Below, piece after piece: positions 1 to 6,297 of a stretch of DNA of 7,761 bases. Positions within the stretch are counted from its first letter, which is position 1. Each line of letters begins with the position of its first letter. Source of the stretch: Blastocatellia bacterium (GTDB taxonomy: Bacteria; Acidobacteriota; Blastocatellia; Pyrinomonadales; Pyrinomonadaceae); assembly GCA_013695495.1 (NCBI GenBank), contig JACDAK010000261.1:1-7761 (forward strand), in the 5' to 3' direction. The position numbers were made by a program, and so were the translations under genes. The notes beneath the pieces were generated by a model. It was not told the DNA's origin and searched no databases. It worked only from the letters and a program-made list of their open reading frames with translations.

Positions 1-392
1 TTCGCGACCAGCGTGACGCGGCAATCAGACTGACGATGATGCCCCGTGACACGAACGCTCACGGCACGGTTTTCGGCGGCATCATTCTGAGCTATATTGA
101 CGTTGCCGGCGGCGTTGAGGCGGTTCGCCACACCCGCCATGACCGGTTTGTGACCGTCGCGATGAAAGAGGTCATTTTTCATGAGCCCGTTTTTATGGGT
201 GACCTCGTTAGCTTTTATGCCGACACGATCAAGGTCGGCAGCACTTCGATCACGGTCCATGTCGAAGTAGAAGCCGAGCGTTTCGGCAATCAGGGGCAAA
301 AAGTCAAGGTAACCGAGGCCGAAGTGGTTTACGTTGCCATCAATCAGTTCAGAGAGAAGGTCAAGATCGGAGATCGAGTTAAGAAATTCTAG
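1..392 (+). CDS. Acyl-CoA thioesterase, hotdog fold (YciA-like), 5' end outside window
   Basis: Probably hydrolyses acyl-CoA thioesters to free acid and CoA in the cytoplasm; the chain-length preference cannot be read from the sequence. The frame is open from the first bases of the window, and the residues before the ATG at 36 (AAIRLTMMPRDTNAHG) look like the conserved first strand of this family. The true start is therefore probably upstream, and the ATGs at 36 and 39 are internal. The hotdog signature DTNAHGTVFGG is followed by SYID, whose Asp (22nd residue from the ATG at 36) sits where YciA enzymes carry their catalytic Asp. Further on, FHEPVFMGD and VGSTSITVHVEVEAE are the usual central-helix flank and strands. 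The gene ends 9 nt before the ferredoxin start, which suggests co-transcription. The family call is firm; the exact substrate is not. Confidence 0.88.
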   Translation, partial: RDQRDAAIRLTMMPRDTNAHGTVFGGIILSYIDVAGGVEAVRHTRHDRFVTVAMKEVIFHEPVFMGDLVSFYADTIKVGSTSITVHVEVEAERFGNQGQKVKVTEAEVVYVAINQFREKVKIGDRVKKF

Positions 393-401
393 GGAGAATA
401 T

Positions 402-734
402 ATGCCGACAATAAAAGCCGAAACGGCGGAAGGACAGTTAGCTTTTGATTGCGAAGAGGGGAAGAAGCTCGTTCTCGGGCTCGAAGATCACGGTATCGAC
501 ATTTTGCACCGCTGCGGCGGCAATGCCAGGTGCACGACGTGCCGCGTCGAGGTTATGGCAGGCGACCCGGGGCCGATCCTCGATGGCGAAAAGGCCATTC
601 TCGCAACCAAGACCGATCTTGGCGATCACACCCGGCTATCGTGTCAGGTGCGCGTGATCGACGACCTTCACGTTAGGGTCATCAATCAGGCTAGTGTTAA
701 GGGCATCGATGCCGGGCCTCGGCCGGTTGATTAA
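402..734 (+). CDS. [2Fe-2S] ferredoxin, small beta-grasp type
   Basis: A 110-residue electron carrier. The cluster ligands appear to be Cys38, Cys44, Cys47 and Cys81, a C-x5-C-x2-C-x33-C pattern within CGGNARCTTCRVEV and LSCQV. A five-residue first gap is seen in adrenodoxin/Isc-type ferredoxins and in the ferredoxin domains of RACo-type activators and some adenylate cyclases; plant-type ferredoxins have four. Cys17 lies outside the pattern and is probably not a ligand. There is no signal peptide, so it should be cytoplasmic. An AGGGAGA ribosome site at 391-397 overlaps the thioesterase stop codon and supports the ATG at 402. No reductase or partner enzyme is adjacent, so the redox partner is unknown. 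It lies between the thioesterase and the SOD gene; the SOD gene has its own promoter. Confidence 0.9.
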   Translation: MPTIKAETAEGQLAFDCEEGKKLVLGLEDHGIDILHRCGGNARCTTCRVEVMAGDPGPILDGEKAILATKTDLGDHTRLSCQVRVIDDLHVRVINQASVKGIDAGPRPVD

Positions 735-762
735 AAATGGGCGAACACGCCATTCGACGATT

Positions 763-771
763 TGGTATAAT
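763..771 (+). promoter_or_regulatory. Extended -10 promoter of the SOD gene
   Basis: The sequence TGG-TATAAT is a perfect -10 hexamer (766-771) with the upstream TGn extension. No convincing -35 hexamer lies 16-18 nt upstream, which is usual for extended -10 promoters. Transcription would start near 778, giving a leader of about 27 nt. It sits in the 70-nt gap after the ferredoxin gene and would let SOD be expressed independently of the upstream genes. Confidence 0.6.
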
Positions 772-789
772 AGTGCCACCGAAGACTTT

Positions 790-795
790 AAGGAG
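790..795 (+). promoter_or_regulatory. Ribosome binding site that fixes the SOD start
   Basis: AAGGAG lies 9 nt before the ATG at 805. The reading frame is open back to an ATG at 694 inside the ferredoxin gene. That upstream stretch would add 37 residues with no family resemblance and crosses the promoter, so 805 is the start. Confidence 0.8.
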
Positions 796-804
796 ATAAA
801 TACA

Positions 805-1431
805 ATGGGTTTGAACACGACTTACAAAGCGCGATCTTTCGACCTCAGCGACCTGACGGGCATCTCAAACGAAACGTTAGCGATGCACTTTAAGCTCTAT
901 GAGGGCTACGTAACCAACACCAACACACTCAACGAAAAAGTTGCCGAGCTTATGAAAGGAGGCGAGCTTGATTCGACCAAGATGGCCGCTTTTAGCGAGA
1001 TGCGTCGCCGTTATGGGTTTGAATACAACGGCATGGTGCTTCACGAATATTACTTCGAGAATATGGTGAAGAACGGGACAGGCGACCCAAATAAAGACGC
1101 TGCGTTCTACAAGGCAGCCGAGGAAAGTTTTGGCAGCTATGATGTTTGGAAGGCCGATTTCGTCAACACGGGCAAGATGCGAGGCGTGGGATGGGCAGCA
1201 ACCTACCAGGACCCTTCGAACGGAGCCATCTCTAACCATTGGATCAACCTTCACGAGACCGGGAACGTTGCGGGGTACAAGCCGATCCTCATCATGGACG
1301 TCTGGGAACACGCGTTCATCAAAGATTACGCGCCCGCAGATCGCCCGAAATATATAGAAGCGTTCTTTGCAAATATCAATTGGGACGTTGTCAGCTCGCG
1401 GTTATCGACGGCGGGAAGCGCTTCTGCATAG
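805..1431 (+). CDS. Superoxide dismutase, Fe/Mn family (divergent subfamily)
   Basis: Converts superoxide to oxygen and hydrogen peroxide. It has 208 residues and no signal peptide, so it is likely cytoplasmic. Apparent metal ligands are His28, His80, Asp165 and His169; the last two lie in the hallmark DVWEHAF. The core GVGWAATYQDP and the C-terminal KYIEAFFANINWD are also typical. Two stretches are unusual. The first helix reads HFKLYEGYVTNTN, without the double histidine of the textbook HHxKHHxxYVNN. The second reads NGMVLHEYYF in place of NNAxQVWNHxFFW. The second-shell glutamine appears absent: Gly76 is at the FeSOD position, and His150 (in NLHETG) may take the MnSOD position. Metal preference cannot be assigned with confidence. 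The gene has its own promoter and terminator, so it is probably a single-gene unit. Confidence 0.92.
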   Translation: MGLNTTYKARSFDLSDLTGISNETLAMHFKLYEGYVTNTNTLNEKVAELMKGGELDSTKMAAFSEMRRRYGFEYNGMVLHEYYFENMVKNGTGDPNKDAAFYKAAEESFGSYDVWKADFVNTGKMRGVGWAATYQDPSNGAISNHWINLHETGNVAGYKPILIMDVWEHAFIKDYAPADRPKYIEAFFANINWDVVSSRLSTAGSASA

Positions 1432-1449
1432 TATTTGGAACAGTTCAAG

Positions 1450-1483
1450 AGAATGCCGGATGCAGCGCCGGCATTTTCTTTTT
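1450..1483 (+). terminator. Rho-independent terminator after the SOD gene
   Basis: AATGCCGG (1452-1459) pairs with CCGGCATT (1468-1475) around an 8-nt loop, and the stem runs into a T-rich tract, TTTTCTTTTT, at 1474-1483. It lies 18 nt after the SOD stop codon and separates SOD from lipA. Confidence 0.88.
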
Positions 1484-1521
1484 GTACTACCCCGGCCTCA
1501 TCTGAAAAAGCTGCATTTTTA

Positions 1522-1530
1522 TGAGATAAT
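1522..1530 (+). promoter_or_regulatory. lipA: Extended -10 promoter directly abutting the lipA start
   Basis: TGA-GATAAT is an extended -10 element whose last base is only 6 nt before the ATG at 1537. A transcript starting at the normal distance would begin at or within a base or so of the start codon. No Shine-Dalgarno sequence is present. This points to a leaderless lipA mRNA. No good -35 hexamer is seen. Confidence 0.5.
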
Positions 1531-1536
1531 TGCACT

Positions 1537-2478
1537 ATGATCGAAGAGAAGGTCCTCGTACAACAATTCCTTAACCGGAAGCAGCGCCCGAAGCTGAGAA
1601 AGCCGGATTGGTTGAAGATCAAGCTCGGGGACCCGCGCAATCAGAACCAGGTGATGGAGTTGATCGACGGGTTGAATCTCCATACGGTTTGTCAGGAAGC
1701 GAAGTGCCCGAATATCTTTGAGTGCTGGACGGATAAGACGGCGACATTTATGTTGGGCGGCGACACGTGCACGCGGCATTGCGGATTTTGCGCGGTGAAC
1801 AAGGGCAAGCCGATGGACCTCGATCCGATGGAGCCGACCAACGTGGCGGAGGCAGTCAAGCATCTCGACCTCAAACACGCGGTGATCACCTCCGTTAATC
1901 GCGACGACCTCGCGGACGGCGGTTCGATTCATTGGGCCGAGACGATTACCAAAGTTCGCGAGTTAAATCCCACGTGCAAAGTCGAGGTGCTGATCCCGGA
2001 TTTCAACGGGGATGAGAAGGCTCTGAATAATGTCCTTCAAGCCCGGCCCGACGTGATGAACCACAATACTGAGACCATCGCGCGGCTCTATCGACGAGTC
2101 CGCCCCGATGCTAAATATCAGCAAACGCTCGAGTTGCTCAAACGTTCGGCCCGCTGGCGTGACACGCAGCAGCCTTCGATGAAAACCAAGAGCGGCATCA
2201 TGGCAGGGCTCGGCGAAACCTTTGAGGAGGTCGTTGAGCTGATGCGGGACCTGCGCTCTGTCTCGTGCGACATCATGACCATCGGGCAATATCTTCAACC
2301 GTATGAGAAGCGTTTGCCGGTGGAACGCTACGTCACTCCGGAAGAGTTTACCGAATGGAAGCGGATAGGTATGGATATGGGGTTCAAACACGTCGAATCT
2401 TCGCCGCTGACCCGCTCGTCCTACCACGCCCGCGAGCAAGCAGAGGACGAGATGCCCGCTGTCGCCACAAGCGTGTAA
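1537..2478 (+). CDS. lipA: Lipoyl synthase LipA (radical SAM)
   Basis: Inserts two sulfur atoms into the octanoyl chain carried on lipoyl domains (2-oxoacid dehydrogenase E2 subunits, GcvH), using S-adenosylmethionine. All family hallmarks are present in 313 residues. The auxiliary 4Fe-4S cluster motif C-x4-C-x5-C is at Cys52, Cys57 and Cys63 (CQEAKCPNIFEC). The radical SAM motif C-x3-C-x2-C is at Cys78, Cys82 and Cys85 (CTRHCGFC). The C-terminal RSSY, whose serine is the unusual auxiliary-cluster ligand, is at 293-296. VNRDDLADGG and NHNTET are also family-typical. The N-terminus up to KPDWLKIKLG has normal length, supporting the ATG at 1537. No lipB or lipoate ligase is next to it, so the octanoyl transfer step is encoded elsewhere. 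It follows the SOD terminator and is followed by the M16 promoter, so it is probably transcribed alone. Confidence 0.97.
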   Translation: MIEEKVLVQQFLNRKQRPKLRKPDWLKIKLGDPRNQNQVMELIDGLNLHTVCQEAKCPNIFECWTDKTATFMLGGDTCTRHCGFCAVNKGKPMDLDPMEPTNVAEAVKHLDLKHAVITSVNRDDLADGGSIHWAETITKVRELNPTCKVEVLIPDFNGDEKALNNVLQARPDVMNHNTETIARLYRRVRPDAKYQQTLELLKRSARWRDTQQPSMKTKSGIMAGLGETFEEVVELMRDLRSVSCDIMTIGQYLQPYEKRLPVERYVTPEEFTEWKRIGMDMGFKHVESSPLTRSSYHAREQAEDEMPAVATSV

Positions 2479-2529
2479 TTTTTGCGGGCAAGGCCCGTGA
2501 CGCCCATATTCCTAACCACGCGATTTACC

Positions 2530-2558
2530 TTGTCTTAAAACGGAACCGGCGTTATTAT
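2530..2558 (+). promoter_or_regulatory. Sigma-70-type promoter of the M16 peptidase gene
   Basis: TTGTCT (2530-2535) and TATTAT (2553-2558) are separated by 17 nt, the optimal spacing. A start near 2565 gives a leader of about 39 nt with a ribosome site at 2595-2599. It is the only promoter in this window with both hexamers recognisable. Confidence 0.6.
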
Positions 2559-2594
2559 CCTTAAACATATTTGCAGAAAATTCAGGTTCATTAC

Positions 2595-2599
2595 GGAGG
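2595..2599 (+). promoter_or_regulatory. Ribosome binding site that selects a GTG start
   Basis: GGAGG lies 4 nt before a GTG at 2604. Starting there gives a standard signal peptide (Lys-Ser-Arg, then a hydrophobic core). The frame extends back to a TTG at 2571, but that would put 11 residues ahead of the signal peptide and lacks its own ribosome site. Confidence 0.7.
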
Positions 2600-2603
2600 C
2601 ATT

Positions 2604-4160
2604 GTGAAGAGTAGACCATCAGGATTTGCCAGGGCATTCGCGTCCTTGCTCGTTGTATTGTGCTTAACAGTGGGGGCGTTACCACAGGGTGCTCCCCAGT
2701 TGCCGAAAGGCATAAAAAAGGGCGCAAGTGTTGAAGGGATCACCGAGTATCAACTCGACAATGGCCTTCGGGTTCTGCTCTTTCCAGATCAGACCAAGCA
2801 GACCATCACGGTGAACGTGACTTATCTGGTCGGCTCGCGGCACGAGAATTATGGCGAAACGGGCATGGCCCACTTGCTTGAGCATCTCGTGTTTAAAGGC
2901 ACACCGCGGCATCCCAACATTCCGAAAGAACTCACGGAGCGAGGTGCGTCGCCGAACGGGACGACGTGGTACGACCGAACTAACTATTTCGAAACATTCG
3001 CCGCGACCGACGACAATCTAGACTGGGCGCTCGACCTGGAAGCCGACCGGATGGTGAATTCATTCATCGCGAAGAAAGATCTTGAGAGTGAATTTTCCGT
3101 AGTGCGAAACGAGTTCGAATCGGGCGAGAACAGCCCGTTCCGCGTGACGCAGCAGCGAATGATGGCCGCCGCATTTGAATGGCATAACTACGGCAAAACG
3201 ACGATCGGCGCCCGATCGGATATCGAGAATGTACCGATCGAGCGGCTGCAGGCGTTCTACCGAAAGTACTACCAGCCGGACAATGCCGTGCTGCTTGTTG
3301 CCGGCAAATTTGATGAAGCTAAAACGCTTGAACTCGTAAATCAAAAGTTCGGCGTGATTCCGCGGCCAGAACGCCGCCTCGATCCGATCTATACGATCGA
3401 ACCAACACAGGACGGCGAACGCGAGGTTACGATCCGACGCGTCGGTGACATCCAGCTGCTGATGGCAGGCTATAAAATTCCCTCCGGAACGCACCCCGAT
3501 TCAGGTGCTCTCAATATTCTGGCAAGCGTGCTTTCGAGCAGCCCGTCGGGCATTTTATACAAACGGCTGGTCGAAACAAAAAAGGCGACGTCCGTAAGCT
3601 CAAGCAGCTTTGAACTGCACGACCCCGGCTATTTCTATTTCACCTCAGTCGTCGACAAGAACGGCGACCTGGCCGATGTTCGCAACACGCTTCTTGAGAT
3701 CGTCGAGAATGCAGGTAAAGAGCCGCCGTCAGCTGAGGAGGTCGAGCGTGCAAAGACGATGCGTCTGAAGAACATCGAGATGACGCTCAACGATCCGAAT
3801 CGCGTTGGACTCGGGCTCAGTGAATACATTGCTCAGGGCGACTGGAGAATGTTCTTTATCCAGCGTGACCGCATAAAGGCCGTGACACCTGAGGATGTGC
3901 AACGCGTTGCTCGAACATACCTAAAGCCCAGCAACCGCACACTTGCTCAATTTATCCCGACCGCCGCACCTGACCGTGCGGAGATACCTTTGTTCACTTC
4001 TGACCAACTCGCAAAACTGGTTAGCGAATATAAGGGCGGCGAAGCCGTGGCCGCCGGTGAGGCATTCGACCCGACACCCGCCAATATCGAATCGCGGCAC
4101 TACGCGTTCGCAGGTCGGTGGTATAAAGACCGCATTCCTCCCGAAAAAGAACCGCGGTGA
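2604..4160 (+). CDS. Secreted M16 (pitrilysin/insulinase-type) zinc metallopeptidase, N-terminal part before the frame disruption
   Basis: This is the catalytic half of a zinc endopeptidase that degrades peptides, probably in the periplasm. Translation from the GTG gives a signal peptide (basic KSRPSGFAR, hydrophobic core AFASLLVVLCLTVGAL, cleavage probably near PQGA). The mature part opens with YQLDNGLRVLL. The inverted zinc motif HLLEH is at residues 90-94. The third ligand is Glu170 in RNEFES, 75 residues after the last His, matching the family rule HxxEH-x74-76-E. A second, non-catalytic M16 domain follows, up to about residue 470 (SNRTLAQFIPTA). The natural sequence appears to run to ANIESR, about residue 498 (base 4097). 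The last 20 codons, ending at the TGA at 4158, are out-of-frame translation. The continuation is the next feature, one base out of register. Confidence 0.9.
   Translation: MKSRPSGFARAFASLLVVLCLTVGALPQGAPQLPKGIKKGASVEGITEYQLDNGLRVLLFPDQTKQTITVNVTYLVGSRHENYGETGMAHLLEHLVFKGTPRHPNIPKELTERGASPNGTTWYDRTNYFETFAATDDNLDWALDLEADRMVNSFIAKKDLESEFSVVRNEFESGENSPFRVTQQRMMAAAFEWHNYGKTTIGARSDIENVPIERLQAFYRKYYQPDNAVLLVAGKFDEAKTLELVNQKFGVIPRPERRLDPIYTIEPTQDGEREVTIRRVGDIQLLMAGYKIPSGTHPDSGALNILASVLSSSPSGILYKRLVETKKATSVSSSSFELHDPGYFYFTSVVDKNGDLADVRNTLLEIVENAGKEPPSAEEVERAKTMRLKNIEMTLNDPNRVGLGLSEYIAQGDWRMFFIQRDRIKAVTPEDVQRVARTYLKPSNRTLAQFIPTAAPDRAEIPLFTSDQLAKLVSEYKGGEAVAAGEAFDPTPANIESRHYAFAGRWYKDRIPPEKEPR
4092..4160 (+). 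other. +1 frame disruption inside the M16 gene
   Basis: Family-like sequence stops in one frame after ANIESR (codon ending 4097) and resumes in the next frame at 4099 with TTRSQVGGIKTAFLPKK, the first strand of the second M16 unit. Skipping one base at CGGC (4095-4098) joins them into a single 922-residue protein of normal family length. A less likely join is at the A5 run at 4144-4148, which would lose the GGIKTAFLP strand. The cause may be a one-base insertion in the genome, a sequencing or assembly error, or recoding. I saw no known slippery sequence. Confidence 0.75.
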
Positions 4161-5373
4161 GACGGTCTTTGCGAACATGATCTTTCGCTTTGGTGATGAG
4201 AACAATCTCAAAGGGCTTCGCGATGTCGGCGGCTTTGCGGGACGTTTGTTGATGCGCGGGACCGCTAAGCGAACGCGTCAGCAGATTCAGGACGAATTCG
4301 ACCGGCTGAAGGCTCAGGTGTTCATTTCGGGCGCGGCAAATGCTGCTTTCGTAAACATCGAAACGACGAGGGCAAATTTGCCGGAGGTGATCGATCTTAT
4401 CGCTGAGATCCTCAAGGAACCGAGCTTTCCTGAAAACGAATTCGATACGATGAAAGTTCAGACGCTTACCAACCTTGAGGCGAATCGAAGCGAACCGTCC
4501 CAGATCGCGAACGAGGCAATGTCCAAGCATTTCAATCGTTATCCAAAAGGCGACATCAGATATGCACCAAGCCTCGATGAGAATATCGAAGCGACAAATC
4601 AAGTAACGCTGGAAGCTGTTAGAGCTTTCCATAAGGATTTCTACGGGGCGTCGAATGCATACGTTTCGATCGTCGGCGATTTCGATCCGGAATCCATCAG
4701 CAAGCAGCTTGATAGGCATTTTCGATCTTGGAAGAGTTCGAAATCTTACGCTCGTATCCTTAGCGACCACTATGAGATACCGGCAGCGAATGAAACGTTT
4801 GAAACGCCGGACAAGGCGAATGCCGTGTTCTTAGCCCGTGTGAACGTTAAAATGAACACGGATAACCCGGACTACCCGGCCTTGCAGATCGCTTCCTCGA
4901 TCATCGGCGGCGGCTTTTTGAACTCCCGCCTCGCAACACGCATCCGTCAGCAGGATGGCTTGAGTTACGGCGTCGGTGCGGGATTGCAGACGCCTGCCCT
5001 AAGCGAGTCGGGTTACCTTTTCGCCCAAGCGATCTATGCCCCGGAGAATCGTGACAGGCTTGAAGCGGCATTCCGCGAAGAGATCGAAAAAGTCGTCAAA
5101 GACGGCTTTACTGCAGAAGAGGTCGCGAGTGCGAAGCAGGGTTATCTTCTCGATCAGCAGCGACAGCGTGCGACGGATCTCTCCATAGCATCTGCTTGGA
5201 CCACCTTCATGGATCTCGACAGAACTTTTGAGTGGACCGCAGACCTCGAAAAAAGAATCGGAGCCCTGACTGTCGAACAGGTGAATGCGGCAGCAAGAAA
5301 GTACATTACCCCTGCAAAGATTTCCGTCTTTAAAGCCGGAGATTTTGCCAAGGCAAAGGCTGCCGGACAGTAA
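4099..5373 (+). CDS. M16 metallopeptidase, C-terminal non-catalytic half (frame-shifted continuation)
   Basis: This is the second M16 unit of the same peptidase, about 424 residues from the inferred join (joined residues 499-922). It begins with GGIKTAFLPKKNRGETV, equivalent to the first strand of an M16 domain. It has no HxxEH: the corresponding helix reads GGFAGRLLMRGTAKRT, as expected for the inactive half of a fused pair. The last domain keeps the substrate-binding Arg/Tyr pair, Arg781 and Tyr788 in RIRQQDGLSY, with the 7-residue spacing seen in insulinase-type enzymes. The frame is open back to an ATG at 3943, but translation there is the shadow of the N-terminal half, so it is not a plausible start. 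No ribosome site precedes the ATG at 4177. The half therefore looks unable to be made alone, and unless the disruption is an error or is recoded the gene is broken. A strong terminator follows. Confidence 0.82.
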   Translation, partial: TTRSQVGGIKTAFLPKKNRGETVFANMIFRFGDENNLKGLRDVGGFAGRLLMRGTAKRTRQQIQDEFDRLKAQVFISGAANAAFVNIETTRANLPEVIDLIAEILKEPSFPENEFDTMKVQTLTNLEANRSEPSQIANEAMSKHFNRYPKGDIRYAPSLDENIEATNQVTLEAVRAFHKDFYGASNAYVSIVGDFDPESISKQLDRHFRSWKSSKSYARILSDHYEIPAANETFETPDKANAVFLARVNVKMNTDNPDYPALQIASSIIGGGFLNSRLATRIRQQDGLSYGVGAGLQTPALSESGYLFAQAIYAPENRDRLEAAFREEIEKVVKDGFTAEEVASAKQGYLLDQQRQRATDLSIASAWTTFMDLDRTFEWTADLEKRIGALTVEQVNAAARKYITPAKISVFKAGDFAKAKAAGQ

Positions 5374-5396
5374 TCCCATTGGGTTGAACAAGATAG

Positions 5397-5427
5397 AAAT
5401 GCGGTTCTTCGGGGCCGCATTTTTATT
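5397..5427 (+). terminator. Rho-independent terminator with UUCG tetraloop after the M16 gene
   Basis: AAATGCGG (5397-5404) pairs with CCGCATTT (5415-5422). The stem extends inward through two G-U pairs to a C(UUCG)G tetraloop at 5407-5412, giving about 11 pairs. A T-rich tail follows (5420-5427). It starts 24 nt after the M16 stop codon. Confidence 0.88.
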
Positions 5428-5457
5428 GAGGTGTTCCGCAGTCTCCTTGCCTTAGGA

Positions 5458-5463
5458 TATGAT
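5458..5463 (+). promoter_or_regulatory. lpxI: Candidate -10 element just upstream of lpxI
   Basis: TATGAT lies 12 nt before the lpxI ATG, so a transcript would carry only about 5-7 nt of leader. No Shine-Dalgarno sequence and no clear -35 hexamer are visible. The preceding terminator means lpxI needs a promoter in this 102-nt gap, and this is the best candidate. Confidence 0.4.
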
Positions 5464-5475
5464 TAAAGATCCTCT

Positions 5476-6288
5476 ATGAAATACGGACTGATCGCCGGCA
5501 ACGGCCAATTCCCGTTCTTGGTGGTTGAAGGAGCGAAGCGTCAAGGCGCGTCGCTCGCCGTCGTCGCTATTAAGGAAGAAACCGACCCAGCGATCGAAAA
5601 GCTTGCCGACACTATCAAATGGGTGAGCCTTGGACAGCTCGGTAAGATGATCGACTTCCTCAAGAAACAGGGTGTCGAGAAAGCGATCATGGCCGGGCAG
5701 GTAAAGCACGTCCAGATCTTCTCCGGAACCATCCCTGATATGCGGATGATGAAGATGCTGTGGAATCTGCCGCGGCGTAACACCGACGCGTTGATCGGCG
5801 GCGTGGCTGCGGAACTGGCTAAGGACGGGATCGAACTCATCGATTCGACGTATTTTATAAAGGACCAGCTAGCACCAAAAGGGCTGCTGACGAAGCGAAA
5901 ACCCAACGAACACGAGCTCGAGAACATCGAATACGGCCTCTTCATCGCGAACGAGGTTGCACGGCTCGACCTCGGACAGACGATCGTAGTTCGCGGCAAA
6001 GCCTGCGTTGCCGTTGAAGCGATGGAAGGCACCGACGCGACCATTAAGCGTGCCGGGGAACTCGCTAACGGAAAGCTCACCGTCGTAAAAGTTGCAAAAC
6101 CCGACCAGGATATGCGATTTGATGTACCCGTTGTGGGCATTCCGACCATCAAAGTAATGGCCGAAGCCGGTGCAACGTGTCTATCGATCACGGCAGGCAA
6201 AACGCTGATCTTCGACCGTAGCGAAATGCTGTCCCTCGCTGATGAGAAAGGGATATGCATTGTCGGCAGCCCCGAAACTCTTAAGTAG
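5476..6288 (+). CDS. lpxI: UDP-2,3-diacylglucosamine pyrophosphatase LpxI
   Basis: Cleaves UDP-2,3-diacylglucosamine to lipid X (2,3-diacylglucosamine 1-phosphate) and UMP, the fourth step of lipid A synthesis, at the cytoplasmic side of the inner membrane. LpxI does the job of LpxH but is unrelated to it. The 270 residues match the family's usual length and two-domain layout: an N-terminal domain opening with GLIAGNGQFPFLV and a C-terminal catalytic domain (formerly DUF1009). The latter holds DLGQTIVVRGKACVAVEAMEGTDATI (continuous to about residue 190) and KPDQDMRFDVPVVG. Asp216 in RFDVP is the likely counterpart of the catalytic Asp described for the Caulobacter enzyme; this is inferred from position. 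There is no signal peptide. No other lpx gene is adjacent. The start lacks a ribosome site, but MKYGLIAGNG is the expected N-terminus. Confidence 0.93.
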   Translation: MKYGLIAGNGQFPFLVVEGAKRQGASLAVVAIKEETDPAIEKLADTIKWVSLGQLGKMIDFLKKQGVEKAIMAGQVKHVQIFSGTIPDMRMMKMLWNLPRRNTDALIGGVAAELAKDGIELIDSTYFIKDQLAPKGLLTKRKPNEHELENIEYGLFIANEVARLDLGQTIVVRGKACVAVEAMEGTDATIKRAGELANGKLTVVKVAKPDQDMRFDVPVVGIPTIKVMAEAGATCLSITAGKTLIFDRSEMLSLADEKGICIVGSPETLK

Positions 6289-6297
6289 TTTGCGGCG

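Noticed and set aside
727..732. TTGATT overlapping the ferredoxin stop as the SOD -35 box
   Set aside because: It is 33 nt from TATAAT, too far to act as a -35 element.
877..1311. Long open frames on the - strand opposite SOD, lipA, M16 and lpxI (also for example 1963-2439, 4021-4770, 5541-6260)
   Set aside because: They lie entirely opposite well-supported genes, show no recognisable protein features or ribosome sites, and reflect codon bias of the + strand genes.
2484..2498. GC-rich hairpin (CGGGC-AAG-GCCCG) after lipA as a terminator
   Set aside because: It has only 5-6 pairs and no T tract follows, so it is too weak to call.
2571..2603. TTG at 2571 as the M16 start
   Set aside because: It has no ribosome site and lies almost on the predicted transcription start. 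The GTG at 2604 has GGAGG upstream and gives a normal signal peptide.
4144..4163. Programmed +1 frameshift at the A5 run or at the TGA stop (4158)
   Set aside because: Family-like sequence (GGIKTAFLPKK) is already in the new frame about 20 codons upstream of the TGA. The context CGG-TGA-G is not a known RF2-type or other slippery site.
3943..4176. ATG at 3943 as an independent start for the C-terminal M16 half
   Set aside because: The first 50 or so residues from this ATG are the shadow of well-conserved M16 sequence in the other frame, they have no ribosome site, and they resemble no M16 N-terminus.
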